A DNA stretch of 58,829 nucleotides from Streptococcus merionis DSM 19192 (GTDB lineage Bacteria; Bacillota; Bacilli; Lactobacillales; Streptococcaceae), in the NCBI RefSeq assembly GCF_000380085.1, contig NZ_KB904545.1, positions 1 to 58,829 of the forward strand. Direction: 5' to 3'. The notes beneath the pieces were generated by a model. The model had not been told where the DNA came from, did not search any database, and was given only the letters and a program-made list of their open reading frames with translations. The translations under genes and the position numbers were made by a program. Positions 39,257 through 50,307 of the stretch are shown here, piece by piece. Positions within the stretch are counted from its first letter, which is position 1. Every line of letters begins with the position of its first letter.

Positions 39257-40126
39257 CTATCCAAAAATTTCTTGTGCAAGACGTTGTCCAGTTGGGGTAG
39301 CAGCCAGACCACCTTCGGCTGTTTCTCTGAAGGCATTTGGCATGGCTGATCCGACTTGGTACATGGCGTTGACAACTTCGTCAACGGGGATTTTGGATTC
39401 AATACCTGCTAAAGCCATGTCAGCAGCGACAAATGCAAAACTAGCGCCTAGGGCATTACGCTTGACACAGGGAACTTCGACCAGTCCAGCTACTGGATCA
39501 CAGATGAGTCCCAGCATGTTCTTAATAACAAAAGCGATCGCTTGGCTAGCTTGGTAGGCTGTTCCTCCTGCTGCCATTACTAAAGCAGCTGCTCCCATGG
39601 CTGAGGCAGAACCAACCTCAGCTTGACAACCGCCTTCTGCCCCTGAGATTGAGGCATTGTTAGCAATGACAAGGCCAAAAGCTCCTGCTGTAAAGAGGAA
39701 GTCCAGCTGGTCTTCTTTTGAAAGATTTAATTTTTCAGTTGCTGCTGAGATAATGGCTGGAATACATCCAGCTGAACCAGCCGTTGGTGTAGCACAGACT
39801 AGTCCCATCTTAGCGTTGAGTTCGTTGACAGCCATGGCGTTACGAGCAGCTGAGATAACGGTATAATCTGATAAAGCCTTGCCAGCCTTGATGTAGCGGT
39901 CTAGCTTAGCAGCGTCTCCTCCTGTCAAGCCTGAGACGGATTTACTGTCTGTGAGGCCATCTTTGACGGAAGCTAGCATGACGTCTAGGTTTCGGGTCAT
40001 GAGTGCCATCACTTCTTCTCTTTCGCGGCCTGAGAGCTCGAATTCTGTCTCGATCATGAGTTCAGCAACGGAGCCATTTTTGAGCTTTTCCGCCTGTTGG
40101 ACTAGTTCTTTAATGGTGTAAAACAT
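39257..40126 (-). CDS. sdaAA: L-serine dehydratase, alpha subunit
   Basis: Iron-sulfur enzyme subunit converting L-serine to pyruvate and ammonia. The 289-aa chain carries the [4Fe-4S]-ligating Cys region: CATPTAGSAGCIP near 131-143 and LICDPVAGLVEVPC near 212-225. It follows sdaAB by eight bases. Heterodimeric two-gene form typical of Gram-positives. Confidence 0.94.
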   Translation of the reverse strand: MFYTIKELVQQAEKLKNGSVAELMIETEFELSGREREEVMALMTRNLDVMLASVKDGLTDSKSVSGLTGGDAAKLDRYIKAGKALSDYTVISAARNAMAVNELNAKMGLVCATPTAGSAGCIPAIISAATEKLNLSKEDQLDFLFTAGAFGLVIANNASISGAEGGCQAEVGSASAMGAAALVMAAGGTAYQASQAIAFVIKNMLGLICDPVAGLVEVPCVKRNALGASFAFVAADMALAGIESKIPVDEVVNAMYQVGSAMPNAFRETAEGGLAATPTGQRLAQEIFG

Positions 40127-40134
40127 AACATCTC

Positions 40135-40809
40135 CTATCCAAAGAAATTGATATTGTGCAGATGAGGAATATTTCGAATTTCTGAAATGGCTTGGTCACA
40201 TTCGCGAGAATCTACCTCAATAATCATAATGGCTTTTTCTCCGGCTTTTTCACGGGTTACATTCATCTGGGCAATGTTAATATCGTATTTAGACAAACAA
40301 TCGGTGACATGGGCAATCATGCCTGGGACATCCTGATGAACAACGATGATCGTTGGTGTATTCATATTGAGGTTGACAGCGAAGCCATTGAGCTCCGTCA
40401 CTTGGATATTTCCACCACCGATAGAAATACCTGTCGCAGATAGTGATTTTTCAGCGTTTCGAATAATAATCTTAGTGGTATTAGGGTGCGGAGCGTTAGA
40501 TGAATCTTTATTAATCTTCCAGTAAATCTTGATATTGCGCTCTCTAGCGATGTCAAGGGCATTAGGGATGCGAGGGTCATCGGTGTCCATACCAAGAATC
40601 CCAGCAACAAGAGCGACATCTGTTCCATGGCCGCGATAGGTCTTGGCAAAGGAATTAAAGAGTTGAAACTCAACTTCGGTTGGTGTTTCTCCGAAAATTG
40701 CTGAGACGATCTTGCCGATACGCACAGCACCAGCGGTATGACTTGATGATGGTCCGATCATGACAGGGCCAATAATATCAAAGACAGATTGGAATCTTAA
40801 GTGGTTCAT
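40135..40809 (-). CDS. sdaAB: L-serine dehydratase, beta subunit
   Basis: Partner of sdaAA. Start at ATG 40809 (224 aa, MNHLRFQSVFDIIGPVMIGP), nine bases after GGAG; an earlier in-frame start would cover the promoter (TATGAT near 40840). The SSSHTAGA motif lies near 22-29 and an ACT domain, a probable serine sensor, occupies about 147-220. Confidence 0.93.
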   Translation of the reverse strand: MNHLRFQSVFDIIGPVMIGPSSSHTAGAVRIGKIVSAIFGETPTEVEFQLFNSFAKTYRGHGTDVALVAGILGMDTDDPRIPNALDIARERNIKIYWKINKDSSNAPHPNTTKIIIRNAEKSLSATGISIGGGNIQVTELNGFAVNLNMNTPTIIVVHQDVPGMIAHVTDCLSKYDINIAQMNVTREKAGEKAIMIIEVDSRECDQAISEIRNIPHLHNINFFG

Positions 40810-41147
40810 ACGAGTTTTCTCCATAAAATAATGTTCGTCTTTATCATACCACAAATTAGAAGCTTTGTATTGTGAGGCTGGTTGAGAATCATGCCAAATC
40901 TATGAGGAAAATCAATCATTAGAAACGGTGAGTGTGTATTTTGGGGATTTTAAACCTCATATTTCGATAGAAAATCAGCGTCAATGACTGGAAAACGGTA
41001 AATTTCTTTAAAGAAAGCAGCATTTCTTCTGATTTTTATAGCTGATTTTGGATATTTCAGGATATTTTACTCATTTTCAAAAATACTAGGAGAACTTTTT
41101 AATCCATCTGTTCTGAATTGAGAATGTAAAGATTTTCGCTTGAAAAT

Positions 41148-41176
41148 TTGGCGTCCTCTTTTTTTCGTGTTATAAT
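41148..41176 (+). promoter_or_regulatory. mnmA promoter with long leader
   Basis: TTGGCG (41148-41153), 17-base spacer, TATAAT (41171-41176). The ATG is 155 bases downstream, leaving a leader with several small inverted repeats (for example around 41221-41253, GAAATA...TATTTC). The remaining part of the 520-base sdaAB-mnmA gap is AT-rich with nothing recognised. Confidence 0.6.
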
Positions 41177-41178
41177 GA

Positions 41179-42453
<1,275 letters not shown>

Positions 42454-42505
42454 GGAACTTGTTCACAGCCAAAGGACTATATTATAATTAAGCTGTTGAA
42501 ATAAA

Positions 42506-42533
42506 TTGACAAATCTTTATATTCTGTTACAAT
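42506..42533 (+). promoter_or_regulatory. Promoter of the NUDIX-mnmG unit
   Basis: TTGACA (42506-42511), 16-base spacer, TACAAT (42528-42533), about 115 bases upstream of the NUDIX start. Confidence 0.65.
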
Positions 42534-42653
42534 ATAGAGCAGGTAATTCTATGAAGGTCAAAGCTCGTAGTCTTGCAGGTTTTTGGTCTGCAATTCAATA
42601 GCTTTGATTTTTTGTGTTGTAAAGTAAATGTCAATGTGTCAAGGAGGTGTCAA

Positions 42654-43109
42654 GTGAGTCAAGATTTTAGAACGAGAATAGATAATCAGGTGTTTGGTGT
42701 CAGGGCAAGTGGGCTCATTATCAAAGATGATCAGATTTACCTTTACAGAGATGACCGAGGTGGTTATTATGTCGTTGGTGGTGCTGTTGCTGTCGGAGAA
42801 ACGACTGAAGAAGCAGTTAAACGTGAAATTCTGGAGGAGATCGGACTTGAAGTGCAGATTGAAAAACTCGCTTTTATCGTTGAAAACCAATTCTGTCAAG
42901 GAGATGTCAACTTTCACAACATTGAGTTTCACTATCGTGTTACTCCTCTCTCTTTACCAAATCAGACTCTGATGGAAGACGGGAAAACGATGGCCTGTGA
43001 GTGGGTAAAACTTGACAATGTTGACAAGATTGACATTCGACCAGCCTTTTTAAAGACAGCTTTAAAAAATTGGAATGGGCAAGTGACCCATATTATTAAT
43101 AAAGGATAA
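42654..43109 (+). CDS. NUDIX hydrolase
   Basis: 151 aa from GTG 42654, which is preceded by AAGGAGGTG; the frame upstream of it is not translated plausibly. The NUDIX box [19 protein letters not shown] followed by EEIG (about 41-63) has all catalytic Glu and the Arg. It is four bases from mnmG. Substrate (a nucleoside diphosphate derivative) cannot be told. Confidence 0.87.
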   Translation: MSQDFRTRIDNQVFGVRASGLIIKDDQIYLYRDDRGGYYVVGGAVAVGETTEEAVKREILEEIGLEVQIEKLAFIVENQFCQGDVNFHNIEFHYRVTPLSLPNQTLMEDGKTMACEWVKLDNVDKIDIRPAFLKTALKNWNGQVTHIINKG

Positions 43110-43113
43110 ATTT

Positions 43114-45027
43114 ATGAAACACACATTTACAGAAGATTATGATGTGGTGGTGATTGGTGCAGGACATGCGGGTGTTGAAGCAGCCTTAGCTGCTAGCCGC
43201 ATGGGTTGTCGTGTCTTACTAGCTACGCTCAGCATTGAAATGGTGGCCTTTATGCCATGTAACCCGTCTATTGGTGGTTCGGCCAAAGGAATTGTGGTCC
43301 GTGAGATTGATGCTCTGGGTGGCGAAATGGGTAAGAATATTGACAAGACTTACATTCAAATGAAGATGCTCAATACGGGTAAAGGCCCAGCTGTTCGTGC
43401 CCTTCGTGCCCAAGCTGACAAGGAGCTTTACAGCCGTGAAATGCGTCATACAGTGGAAAATCAGGAAAACTTAATTTTGCGTCAAACCATGATCGATGAA
43501 ATCTTAGTGGAAGATGACCGAGTAATTGGTGTTCGTACGGCGACGAATCAAAAGTTTTCGGCCAAGACGGTTGTGGTGACTACGGGGACTGCTTTGCGTG
43601 GTGAGATTATCATTGGGGATCTTAAATATTCGTCAGGACCGAACAATAGTCTGGCTTCAATTGCTCTTGCGGATAACTTGCGTGATTTGGGCTTTGAAAT
43701 TGGACGCTTCAAAACGGGAACGCCCCCTCGCGTTAAGGCTTCTTCGATTAACTACGAGGCAACAGAAATTCAACCAGGTGATGATAAGCCTAATCATTTC
43801 TCTTTCCTGTCTAAGGATGAGGACTATGTGACTGATCAGGTACCATGCTGGCTGACCTATACGAATCAGACTAGTCATGACATCATTAATGCCAATCTCC
43901 ACCGAGCGCCGATGTTTTCAGGGATTGTCAAAGGGGTTGGTCCACGTTATTGCCCATCTATTGAGGACAAAATTGTTCGTTTTGCGGATAAAGAGCGCCA
44001 CCAGCTTTTCTTAGAGCCTGAAGGGCGTCATACTGAGGAGGTTTATGTCCAAGGGCTGTCAACCAGCCTTCCTGAGGATGTGCAAAAGGAGTTGCTTCAC
44101 TCTATCGTAGGCTTGGAGAATGCTGAAATGATGCGAACTGGCTATGCCATCGAATATGATATGGTCATGCCTCATCAGTTGCGAGCGACTCTTGAAACCA
44201 AGAAAATTTCGGGTCTCTTTACAGCAGGTCAAACCAACGGAACATCGGGATATGAAGAAGCTGCTGGCCAGGGCTTAATTGCTGGTATCAATGCGGCCCT
44301 CAAAGTTCAAGATAAGCCAGAATTGATTCTTAAGCGCAGCGATGGTTATATTGGGGTTATGATTGACGATCTTGTCACAAAAGGAACAGTTGAACCTTAT
44401 CGCCTTCTGACTTCTCGTGCAGAATACCGTTTAATCCTCCGTCATGACAATGCAGATATGCGATTGACGCAGATGGGACGTGACATCGGTCTAGTAGATG
44501 ACGACCGTTATCAGCATTTTCTAGCTCATAAAGAAGCATTTGACAGGGAGTTGACACGCCTTGGCAGTATTAAACTTAAGCCAATAGCTGAAACTAATGC
44601 TAAGATTCAGCTTCTTGGTTTCAAACCTTTGACGGATGCTATGACAGCCAAAGAATTTATGCGTCGACCAGAAGTGAGTTATGCAGATGTCATTCAGTTT
44701 ATCGGCCCAGCTGAGGAAGAACTCTCCGCCAGAACGATAGAGCTTCTGGAGACCGAAATTAAGTACGAAGGTTACATTGCTAAGGCACTGGATCAGGTTG
44801 CTAAAATGAAACGGATGGAAGAAAAACGTATTCCAGCAGATATTGACTGGGATGATATTGACTCTATCGCTTCTGAGGCCCGTCAAAAATTCAAGATGAT
44901 CAATCCAGAAACAATTGGTCAGGCCAGCCGTATTTCAGGTGTTAATCCAGCTGATATCTCTATTTTGATGGTTTATTTGGAAGGACGCAGTCGATCCATT
45001 TCGAAAAAGCAGTTGAGTAAAGAGTAG
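43114..45027 (+). CDS. mnmG: tRNA uridine 5-carboxymethylaminomethyl modification enzyme MnmG
   Basis: FAD-dependent subunit that with MnmE modifies C5 of U34 in several tRNAs. The 637 residues begin with the FAD dinucleotide motif [10 protein letters not shown] (about 14-23), contain the MnmG signature [11 protein letters not shown] near 275 and the C-terminal helical MnmE-binding region ending in the LEGRSRS segment. Length is as expected. A terminator follows at 45182-45211. Confidence 0.97.
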   Translation: MKHTFTEDYDVVVIGAGHAGVEAALAASRMGCRVLLATLSIEMVAFMPCNPSIGGSAKGIVVREIDALGGEMGKNIDKTYIQMKMLNTGKGPAVRALRAQADKELYSREMRHTVENQENLILRQTMIDEILVEDDRVIGVRTATNQKFSAKTVVVTTGTALRGEIIIGDLKYSSGPNNSLASIALADNLRDLGFEIGRFKTGTPPRVKASSINYEATEIQPGDDKPNHFSFLSKDEDYVTDQVPCWLTYTNQTSHDIINANLHRAPMFSGIVKGVGPRYCPSIEDKIVRFADKERHQLFLEPEGRHTEEVYVQGLSTSLPEDVQKELLHSIVGLENAEMMRTGYAIEYDMVMPHQLRATLETKKISGLFTAGQTNGTSGYEEAAGQGLIAGINAALKVQDKPELILKRSDGYIGVMIDDLVTKGTVEPYRLLTSRAEYRLILRHDNADMRLTQMGRDIGLVDDDRYQHFLAHKEAFDRELTRLGSIKLKPIAETNAKIQLLGFKPLTDAMTAKEFMRRPEVSYADVIQFIGPAEEELSARTIELLETEIKYEGYIAKALDQVAKMKRMEEKRIPADIDWDDIDSIASEARQKFKMINPETIGQASRISGVNPADISILMVYLEGRSRSISKKQLSKE

Positions 45028-45181
45028 GTTGACAAGATGTTTACATAGTTTACACTGTTAAGAAAGTGACACAGCTAGCTATGATGTTGTTACTCTCAAA
45101 GCATATAGTTGTTAAAATTAGGTTGTAGAGATCTTGGTTAGTAATTCGAAAAGAAATAATAATCTACAATTTTAAAAATGT

Positions 45182-45211
45182 CTTTTGGCTGTTGTGCCAA
45201 AAGGCGTTTTT
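45182..45211 (+). terminator. Terminator after mnmG
   Basis: CTTTTGGC pairs with GCCAAAAG (45196-45203), followed by GCGTTTTT. It is 155 bases after the mnmG stop; the spacer also has TTGTAGA...TCTACAA arms (45123-45169) and no gene. Confidence 0.8.
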
Positions 45212-45291
45212 CATATGTTTGTCGTGGAACATCTGCTCAAGCATAGCTTTTTTGGTCTAAATATGGTAAAATAGCGCCTAAGAGGAAAAAA

Positions 45292-47265
45292 ATGAAACCA
45301 TTTCGATTTGCTAACATTCATTTTCTGTTGATAGGGTTATTAGCCTTTGGGCTTTTGGCCACCGCTATTAACCTGCTTTCCAGCCAAGCTATTCTACTGC
45401 TTCTGGCTTTCTTTGTTGTAGCTTGTTTTGTCATACTCTTAGTTTATCAAAATAAAATTTATGTCCTAGATGAGCTTGAAAAAATCAAATATGTCAACCA
45501 CCAAGCCGAAAACAGCATGACATCACTCCTTGAGAATATGCCTGTAGGGGTCATCAAGATGACTCCTGAAGAAGATGAGGTGGAGTGGTTTAACCCCTTT
45601 GCTGAGATCATTTTCACCAAGGAAGATGGGGAATTTGACTACGCACGCTTTAAGGAAATTATGTCGGTTGGTCTTGATAAATCTAGGATCTATGCTCACT
45701 TTTCTGGCAAGCGCTACATCGTGCATTCTGATGAGCCCAATAATCTCTTCTACTTTTTTGATGTGTCTTCAGAGTATAAAGCCAATCAAGAAGTGACCAG
45801 TCTGAGACCTGTTATTGGGGTTATCGGGGTTGATAACTATGATGATTTGGAGGATACGATTTCAGACTCCGACATCAGTCAGGTCAATAGTTTTGTGGCA
45901 AACTTTGTTACAGAATTTACGGATAAGCATCAGATCTTCTACCGCCGTGTTGGTATGGATAGGTTTTATTTGATTACAGATTACGGTGTCTTGGAACAGT
46001 TGATTGAGGATAAATTTTCAGTCATCAATCAGTTTCGGACAGCGGCTAAAGAACGAGAACTTCCACTGACTCTCAGTATGGGCTTTGCTTATGGCAATCA
46101 TGACCATAGTGCGATTGGACAGCTGGCGATCCAGAACCTTAATATGGCCGAGGTTCGAGGCGGAGACCAAGTTGTTATCCAAGAGAGCGGTGAGAATAAG
46201 GCGCCGATGTACTTTGGTGGCAACTCTGTATCAATGGTGAAGCGAACACGTACGAGAACTCGTGCGATGATGTCAGCTATTTCAGATAAGATTCGCTCAG
46301 TTGATCAAGTCTTCATTGTGGGGCATCAGCATCTAGACATGGATGCACTAGGATCCGCCATTGGGATGCAGCACTTTGCGCAAAATATCATGCCTAATGC
46401 CTATACGGTTTATGACGGGAAGGATATGTTTAGTGACATTGCGCGTGCAATCGCTCGTCTCAAAGAGGAAGAAACGGAAAAGCTAGTCACAGTTGAAGAA
46501 GCCATGGATATGGTAACACTGCAGTCTCTCCTGATTATGGTGGATCATTCGAAAACGAGCCTTACTTTATCTAAGGAACTTTACGAACAATTTAGTCAAG
46601 TCATCGTTGTTGATCATCATCGTAGAGATAGTGATTTTCCGGAGAACGCTGTTATCAGCTACATTGAAAGTGGAGCTAGCAGTGCTTGTGAATTAGTGAC
46701 AGAATTGCTCCAATTTCAAGCAGGGAAGAAAAAGCGTCTGACACGCTTACAGGCAAGCCTTTTAATGGCTGGGATTATGCTGGACACCAAGAATTTCTCA
46801 TCTCGCGTGACCAGTCGTACTTTTGATGTGGCGAGTTATCTGAGAAGTTGCGGTAGCGACAGTGTCGAAATTCAAAATATTTCAGCGACGGATTTTGATG
46901 AGTACCGAGAAGTGAATGAACTTATTTTAAACGGACAGCGTGTGCGCCCGGAGGTTATTGCTGCTAAGGCAGACAATGGCAAAGTTTACGACCGTGTGGT
47001 GATGAGCAAGGCAGCAGATACTATGCTGACCATGTCTGGTATAGAGGCAACATTTGTCCTCTGTCAAACTGAAGACGGAGAAGTCGCTATTTCGGCTCGG
47101 AGCCGCAATAAAATCAATGTTCAAAAAATCATGGAAGATATGGGTGGCGGTGGTCATTTTGGACAGGCTGCTGCCCAGATTCAGGATCAGACTTTGGAAC
47201 AGGTTTATAACACCCTGATGGATCACATTTCTAAGATTTCACTAGAAAATACGACAGAGGAATAG
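45292..47265 (+). CDS. gdpP: Cyclic-di-AMP phosphodiesterase GdpP
   Basis: Membrane-bound enzyme lowering c-di-AMP, important for osmotic and beta-lactam responses. 657 aa: two membrane segments (about 10-52), a PAS-like domain (about 75-150), a degenerate GGDEF domain (about 175-300), then DHH-DHHA1. The metal motif is His345-x3-Asp349-x-Asp351, a DHH triplet lies near 442, and GGGGHFGQAA near 617 closes the active site. It is nine bases before rplI, the conserved gdpP-rplI-dnaB block. Confidence 0.96.
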   Translation: MKPFRFANIHFLLIGLLAFGLLATAINLLSSQAILLLLAFFVVACFVILLVYQNKIYVLDELEKIKYVNHQAENSMTSLLENMPVGVIKMTPEEDEVEWFNPFAEIIFTKEDGEFDYARFKEIMSVGLDKSRIYAHFSGKRYIVHSDEPNNLFYFFDVSSEYKANQEVTSLRPVIGVIGVDNYDDLEDTISDSDISQVNSFVANFVTEFTDKHQIFYRRVGMDRFYLITDYGVLEQLIEDKFSVINQFRTAAKERELPLTLSMGFAYGNHDHSAIGQLAIQNLNMAEVRGGDQVVIQESGENKAPMYFGGNSVSMVKRTRTRTRAMMSAISDKIRSVDQVFIVGHQHLDMDALGSAIGMQHFAQNIMPNAYTVYDGKDMFSDIARAIARLKEEETEKLVTVEEAMDMVTLQSLLIMVDHSKTSLTLSKELYEQFSQVIVVDHHRRDSDFPENAVISYIESGASSACELVTELLQFQAGKKKRLTRLQASLLMAGIMLDTKNFSSRVTSRTFDVASYLRSCGSDSVEIQNISATDFDEYREVNELILNGQRVRPEVIAAKADNGKVYDRVVMSKAADTMLTMSGIEATFVLCQTEDGEVAISARSRNKINVQKIMEDMGGGGHFGQAAAQIQDQTLEQVYNTLMDHISKISLENTTEE

Positions 47266-47274
47266 GAGTTTACC

Positions 47275-47727
47275 ATGAAAGTTATTTTTTTAACAGATGT
47301 CAAAGGCAAGGGAAAAAAGGGAGAAATCAAGGAAGTTCCTACTGGCTATGCCCAAAACTTCTTGATTAAGAAAAACCTAGCAAAAGAAGCGACTGCTCAA
47401 GCTATTGGTGAGTTGCGCGGTCAAGAAAAGGCTAAAGAAAAAGCGCATGCCGAGCTTGTTGCTGAAGCGGAGGTCATCAAGGCTCAACTCGAAAAAGAAG
47501 CAACTGTGGTGACGTTTAACGAAAAAGTTGGACCAGATGGGCGTACCTTTGGCTCTATTACCAGTAAAAAGATTACAGAAGAGCTGGAAAAACAGTTTGG
47601 TATCAAGATTGACAAACGTCATATCAAGTTAGATCATCCGATTCGTGCCTTAGGCTCAATTGATGTTCCAGTTAAAATTTACCAAGACATCAGCAGTGTG
47701 ATTCGTCTTTACATCAGCGAGGCTTAG
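47275..47727 (+). CDS. rplI: 50S ribosomal protein L9
   Basis: 150 aa, full length: N-terminal rRNA-binding domain with the family motif [20 protein letters not shown], a long Lys/Glu/Ala helix (about 45-75) and a C-terminal globular domain. It sits between gdpP and dnaB as in most Firmicutes. Confidence 0.97.
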   Translation: MKVIFLTDVKGKGKKGEIKEVPTGYAQNFLIKKNLAKEATAQAIGELRGQEKAKEKAHAELVAEAEVIKAQLEKEATVVTFNEKVGPDGRTFGSITSKKITEELEKQFGIKIDKRHIKLDHPIRALGSIDVPVKIYQDISSVIRLYISEA

Positions 47728-47879
47728 GACTTGCAGCCATAGAAAAGACTTTATTTCACTACTTACGCGTTATTAAAAGGCTGTTTTGATTATCGAAGAA
47801 ATGCTATTGTCACTCTAAGCGTGTTGCTTGTGAATACGAGTTCTAAGTAAATCTCAGATATTATGGAAAGGAGGTTATC

Positions 47880-49235
47880 ATGGCAGATTTAGAAGAGCTG
47901 CGCGTGCAACCGCAAGATATCCTAGCAGAACAATCTGTCCTCGGAGCTATTTTCATTGATGAAAGCAAGCTTGTGTTTGTCCGTGAATATATTGATGCTA
48001 GAGATTTCTTTAAATACGCTCATCAGCTGATTTTTCAAGCTATGGTAGCCTTAACAGAACGTGGCGATGCCATTGATGCAACGACAATTCGTAACTATCT
48101 GGCTGATAAGGGAGACCTACAAAATATCGGTGGCATCAGTTATCTGGTTGAGGTCATCAACTCGGTGCCAACCTCTGCCAATGCGGAATACTATGCCAAG
48201 ATCGTTGCAGAAAAGGCTAGTCTGCGTCGCTTGATTGAAAGTCTGACTGAGTCCATTAATAAGGCTTATGAGGCTTCGGAAGGCTCAGATGATATCATTG
48301 CTCAGACGGAGAAGTCGCTCATTGACATCGGTGAAGGAGCCAGTCGAAGTGGCTTTAAGCGCATTGATGATATTCTCAACCTTAACTTTGAATCCTTGGA
48401 GAAGCGTTCTCAGCAGACATCAGAGATTACTGGTATTGCCACAGGCTATCCTGATCTTGATCAGATGACAACAGGACTTCATGAGGAAGAATTGATTATC
48501 TTAGCAGCCCGTCCTGCGGTTGGTAAGACAGCTTTTGCCCTTAATATTGCTCAAAATATTGGTACAAAACAGGATAAGACGGTTGCTATTTTCTCCTTGG
48601 AGATGGGGGCGGAAAGCTTGGTAGACCGTATGTTGGCAGCCGAGGGCGTGATTAATTCGCATTCTCTGCGTACGGGTCAACTAACCGAGGAAGAATGGCA
48701 GAAAGTGACCATGGCTCAGGCTCAGTTAGCTAGGGCGTCCATTTATATTGATGACACACCTGGTATCAAGATTACGGAGATCCGTGCCAGATCTCGGAAG
48801 TTAGCTCAGGAAACAAAGAACTTAGGTTTGATTCTGATTGACTACTTGCAGCTGATCACAGGTACTGGTCGTGAAAATCGTCAACAAGAGGTTTCTGAGA
48901 TTTCACGTCAGCTCAAGATTTTGGCCAAAGAACTGAAAGTACCAGTCATTGCGCTAAGTCAGCTGTCTCGTGGTGTTGAACAGCGGCAGGATAAGCGACC
49001 AGTCTTATCTGACATTCGTGAATCAGGATCGATTGAGCAAGATGCGGATATTGTTGCCTTTCTTTACCGTGAGGATTATTACGATCGTGGCGATGATGAG
49101 GATGCTATTCCTGATAATACGGTCGAAGTTATTATTGAGAAGAACCGCTCTGGGGCGCGTGGGACTGTTAAACTCAATTTCCTGAAAGAATACAATAAAT
49201 TTTCAAGCATATCAAGAAGAGAGGATGGCTATTAA
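47880..49235 (+). CDS. dnaB: Replicative DNA helicase (DnaB type)
   Basis: Hexameric fork helicase (called DnaC in Bacillus). The 451 residues comprise an N-terminal primase-interacting domain (about 8-110), a linker and a RecA-like core with Walker A ARPAVGKTA (near 211-219), Walker B LILIDYLQL (near 320) and the SQLSRGVEQR segment. AAAGGAGG precedes the ATG. The stop abuts the veg start. Confidence 0.96.
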   Translation: MADLEELRVQPQDILAEQSVLGAIFIDESKLVFVREYIDARDFFKYAHQLIFQAMVALTERGDAIDATTIRNYLADKGDLQNIGGISYLVEVINSVPTSANAEYYAKIVAEKASLRRLIESLTESINKAYEASEGSDDIIAQTEKSLIDIGEGASRSGFKRIDDILNLNFESLEKRSQQTSEITGIATGYPDLDQMTTGLHEEELIILAARPAVGKTAFALNIAQNIGTKQDKTVAIFSLEMGAESLVDRMLAAEGVINSHSLRTGQLTEEEWQKVTMAQAQLARASIYIDDTPGIKITEIRARSRKLAQETKNLGLILIDYLQLITGTGRENRQQEVSEISRQLKILAKELKVPVIALSQLSRGVEQRQDKRPVLSDIRESGSIEQDADIVAFLYREDYYDRGDDEDAIPDNTVEVIIEKNRSGARGTVKLNFLKEYNKFSSISRREDGY

Positions 49236-49514
49236 ATGAGTGATGCATTTACAGATGTTGCAAAAATGAAGAAAATCAAGGAAGATATTAAAAATAACGA
49301 AGGCAAACTGGTCGAATTGACCCTTGAAAATGGCCGTAAACGTGAGAAAAATAAGATTGGTCGATTGACTGAGGTTTATCAATCGCTCTTTATCGTTGAG
49401 TACGAAGATGAAACCAAGCCAGTCGGCGATGCTTCTCGTATTTACGTTGAATCTCATACTTATTCTGATATATTAACGGAAAAAACCCTGATTCGCTATA
49501 TCGAATCAGAGTAA
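49236..49514 (+). CDS. veg: Veg-family protein
   Basis: 92-aa DUF1021/Veg protein. The motif KLVELTLENGRKREKNKIGRL and the C-terminal SRIYVESHTYSDILTEKT strand match the Sm-like fold of Bacillus Veg, which promotes biofilm formation through SinR in that organism. SinR is not expected in streptococci, so the role here is open. It starts directly at the dnaB stop, without a spacer, and ends at a strong terminator. Confidence 0.85.
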   Translation: MSDAFTDVAKMKKIKEDIKNNEGKLVELTLENGRKREKNKIGRLTEVYQSLFIVEYEDETKPVGDASRIYVESHTYSDILTEKTLIRYIESE

Positions 49515-49528
49515 ACAATAGCGACAGA

Positions 49529-49557
49529 AACGTTGACAATGATGTCAATGTTTTTTT
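49529..49557 (+). terminator. Terminator of the dnaB-veg unit
   Basis: AACGTTGACA pairs with TGTCAATGTT (one G-T pair), followed by seven T. Confidence 0.85.
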
Positions 49558-49888
49558 GCATTGTTCAAGTAATGGTCTCGAACAATAGTGATAATTTAGG
49601 AATTTTTGACTTTAAAAAATAATTAGTTAGGAAAACACTGTAAACATAGTTGTCAATATCTTGTAAAAATATAGATATACTAAAATGAAACAAAGTAAGG
49701 TGCTACTTCTTCAAAAAGTGGAGGACGGATTGGCCTATCTTTCTGAAACGAAGTGTTTTACTCTTGATTATTGCTCAATAAAATCAAAGGCAACATTTCT
49801 GCAATGCTTAGAGGTCTTCCGCTTTAGAGGAGCTTAAGCAAAGAGAGTAGAAAATATCAATTGGGTATAAGAACTTGTATTCACAATA

Positions 49889-49928
49889 AGGTGTGGGCGA
49901 AGCCATCATGCTGGTCTGTCCCACTCCC
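49889..49928 (+). repeat. Dispersed repeat family 2, copy C
   Basis: AAGGTGTGGGCGAAGCC followed by ATCATGCTGGTCTGTCC matches the conserved part of family 2 at 20390-20425 and 28866-28900. It begins the repeat-filled half of the 790-base gap between veg and the M20 gene. The preceding 49558-49888 part is AT-rich and shows no gene. Confidence 0.55.
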
Positions 49929-49952
49929 AGATGTTCCACCTATGCGATAGCT

Positions 49953-50092
49953 ATCCAAGAGTTGCACACTACAAAGATACAAAGGCCGTTTAAAAATGCG
50001 ATGGAAAATAAGGGAGTGACTGATGAGTCTGAAGACTCAAGGAAACTCACGCATTTTACCGAGCATTTTAGGCCGTGTTCAGTTAGTCAGCA
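49953..50092 (+). repeat. Palindrome-rich segment interrupting repeat copy C
   Basis: Relative to copy A, the repeat parts at 49936-49952 and 50093 onward are separated by this extra 140 bases. It has concentric pairings: AAAATGCG (49993-50000) with CGCATTTT (50050-50057), GAGT (50014-50017) with ACTC (50045-50048), and GAGTC (50025-50029) with GACTC (50034-50038). AGGCCG occurs near both ends. Possibly a small inserted element or an RNA domain missing from copy A. Confidence 0.5.
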
Positions 50093-50290
50093 AACGATTG
50101 GAGACAGCGAACCGCTGAGTAGGGTTCTAAAAGTTGATTTATCAGTGTATTAGGGACCACTCAGTAGTGGTTCATTGGAGCTAAAGCACCTACCTAATGA
50201 TCTTTGCAGGGGTAAGACTAAGTTGGCATAGCCAACAAGCCTTACCCCTAACCACTGCGTCTTGCAAGGAAATTAGAGAAATAAGCGAGT
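50093..50290 (+). repeat. Dispersed nested-palindrome repeat, copy C
   Basis: It contains the AAACGATTGGAGACAGCG block of copy A, then an outer arm AGTGGTT (50166-50172) with AACCACT (50250-50256), GGGTAAG and CTTACCC arms, and the inner GTTGGC-ATA-GCCAAC. The tail CTTGCAAGGAAATTAGA matches copy B. It ends within 20 bases of the M20 gene stop, in the convergent veg/M20 gap. Confidence 0.7.
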
Positions 50291-50307
50291 CTGGGATTAC
50301 TTTTGTC

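Noticed and set aside
50014..50050. Hammerhead-ribozyme-like core (CTGATGAG ... GGAAAC) in the segment splitting repeat copy C
   Set aside because: After the stem that would be stem II the core must read GAAA directly, but TCAAG intervenes, and the palindrome GAGTC-TGAA-GACTC competes with the fold; no proper cleavage-site stem was found.
49893..50153. 86-codon plus-strand open frame in the veg-M20 gap
   Set aside because: It lies over repeat families, lacks a ribosome site and has no recognisable protein character.
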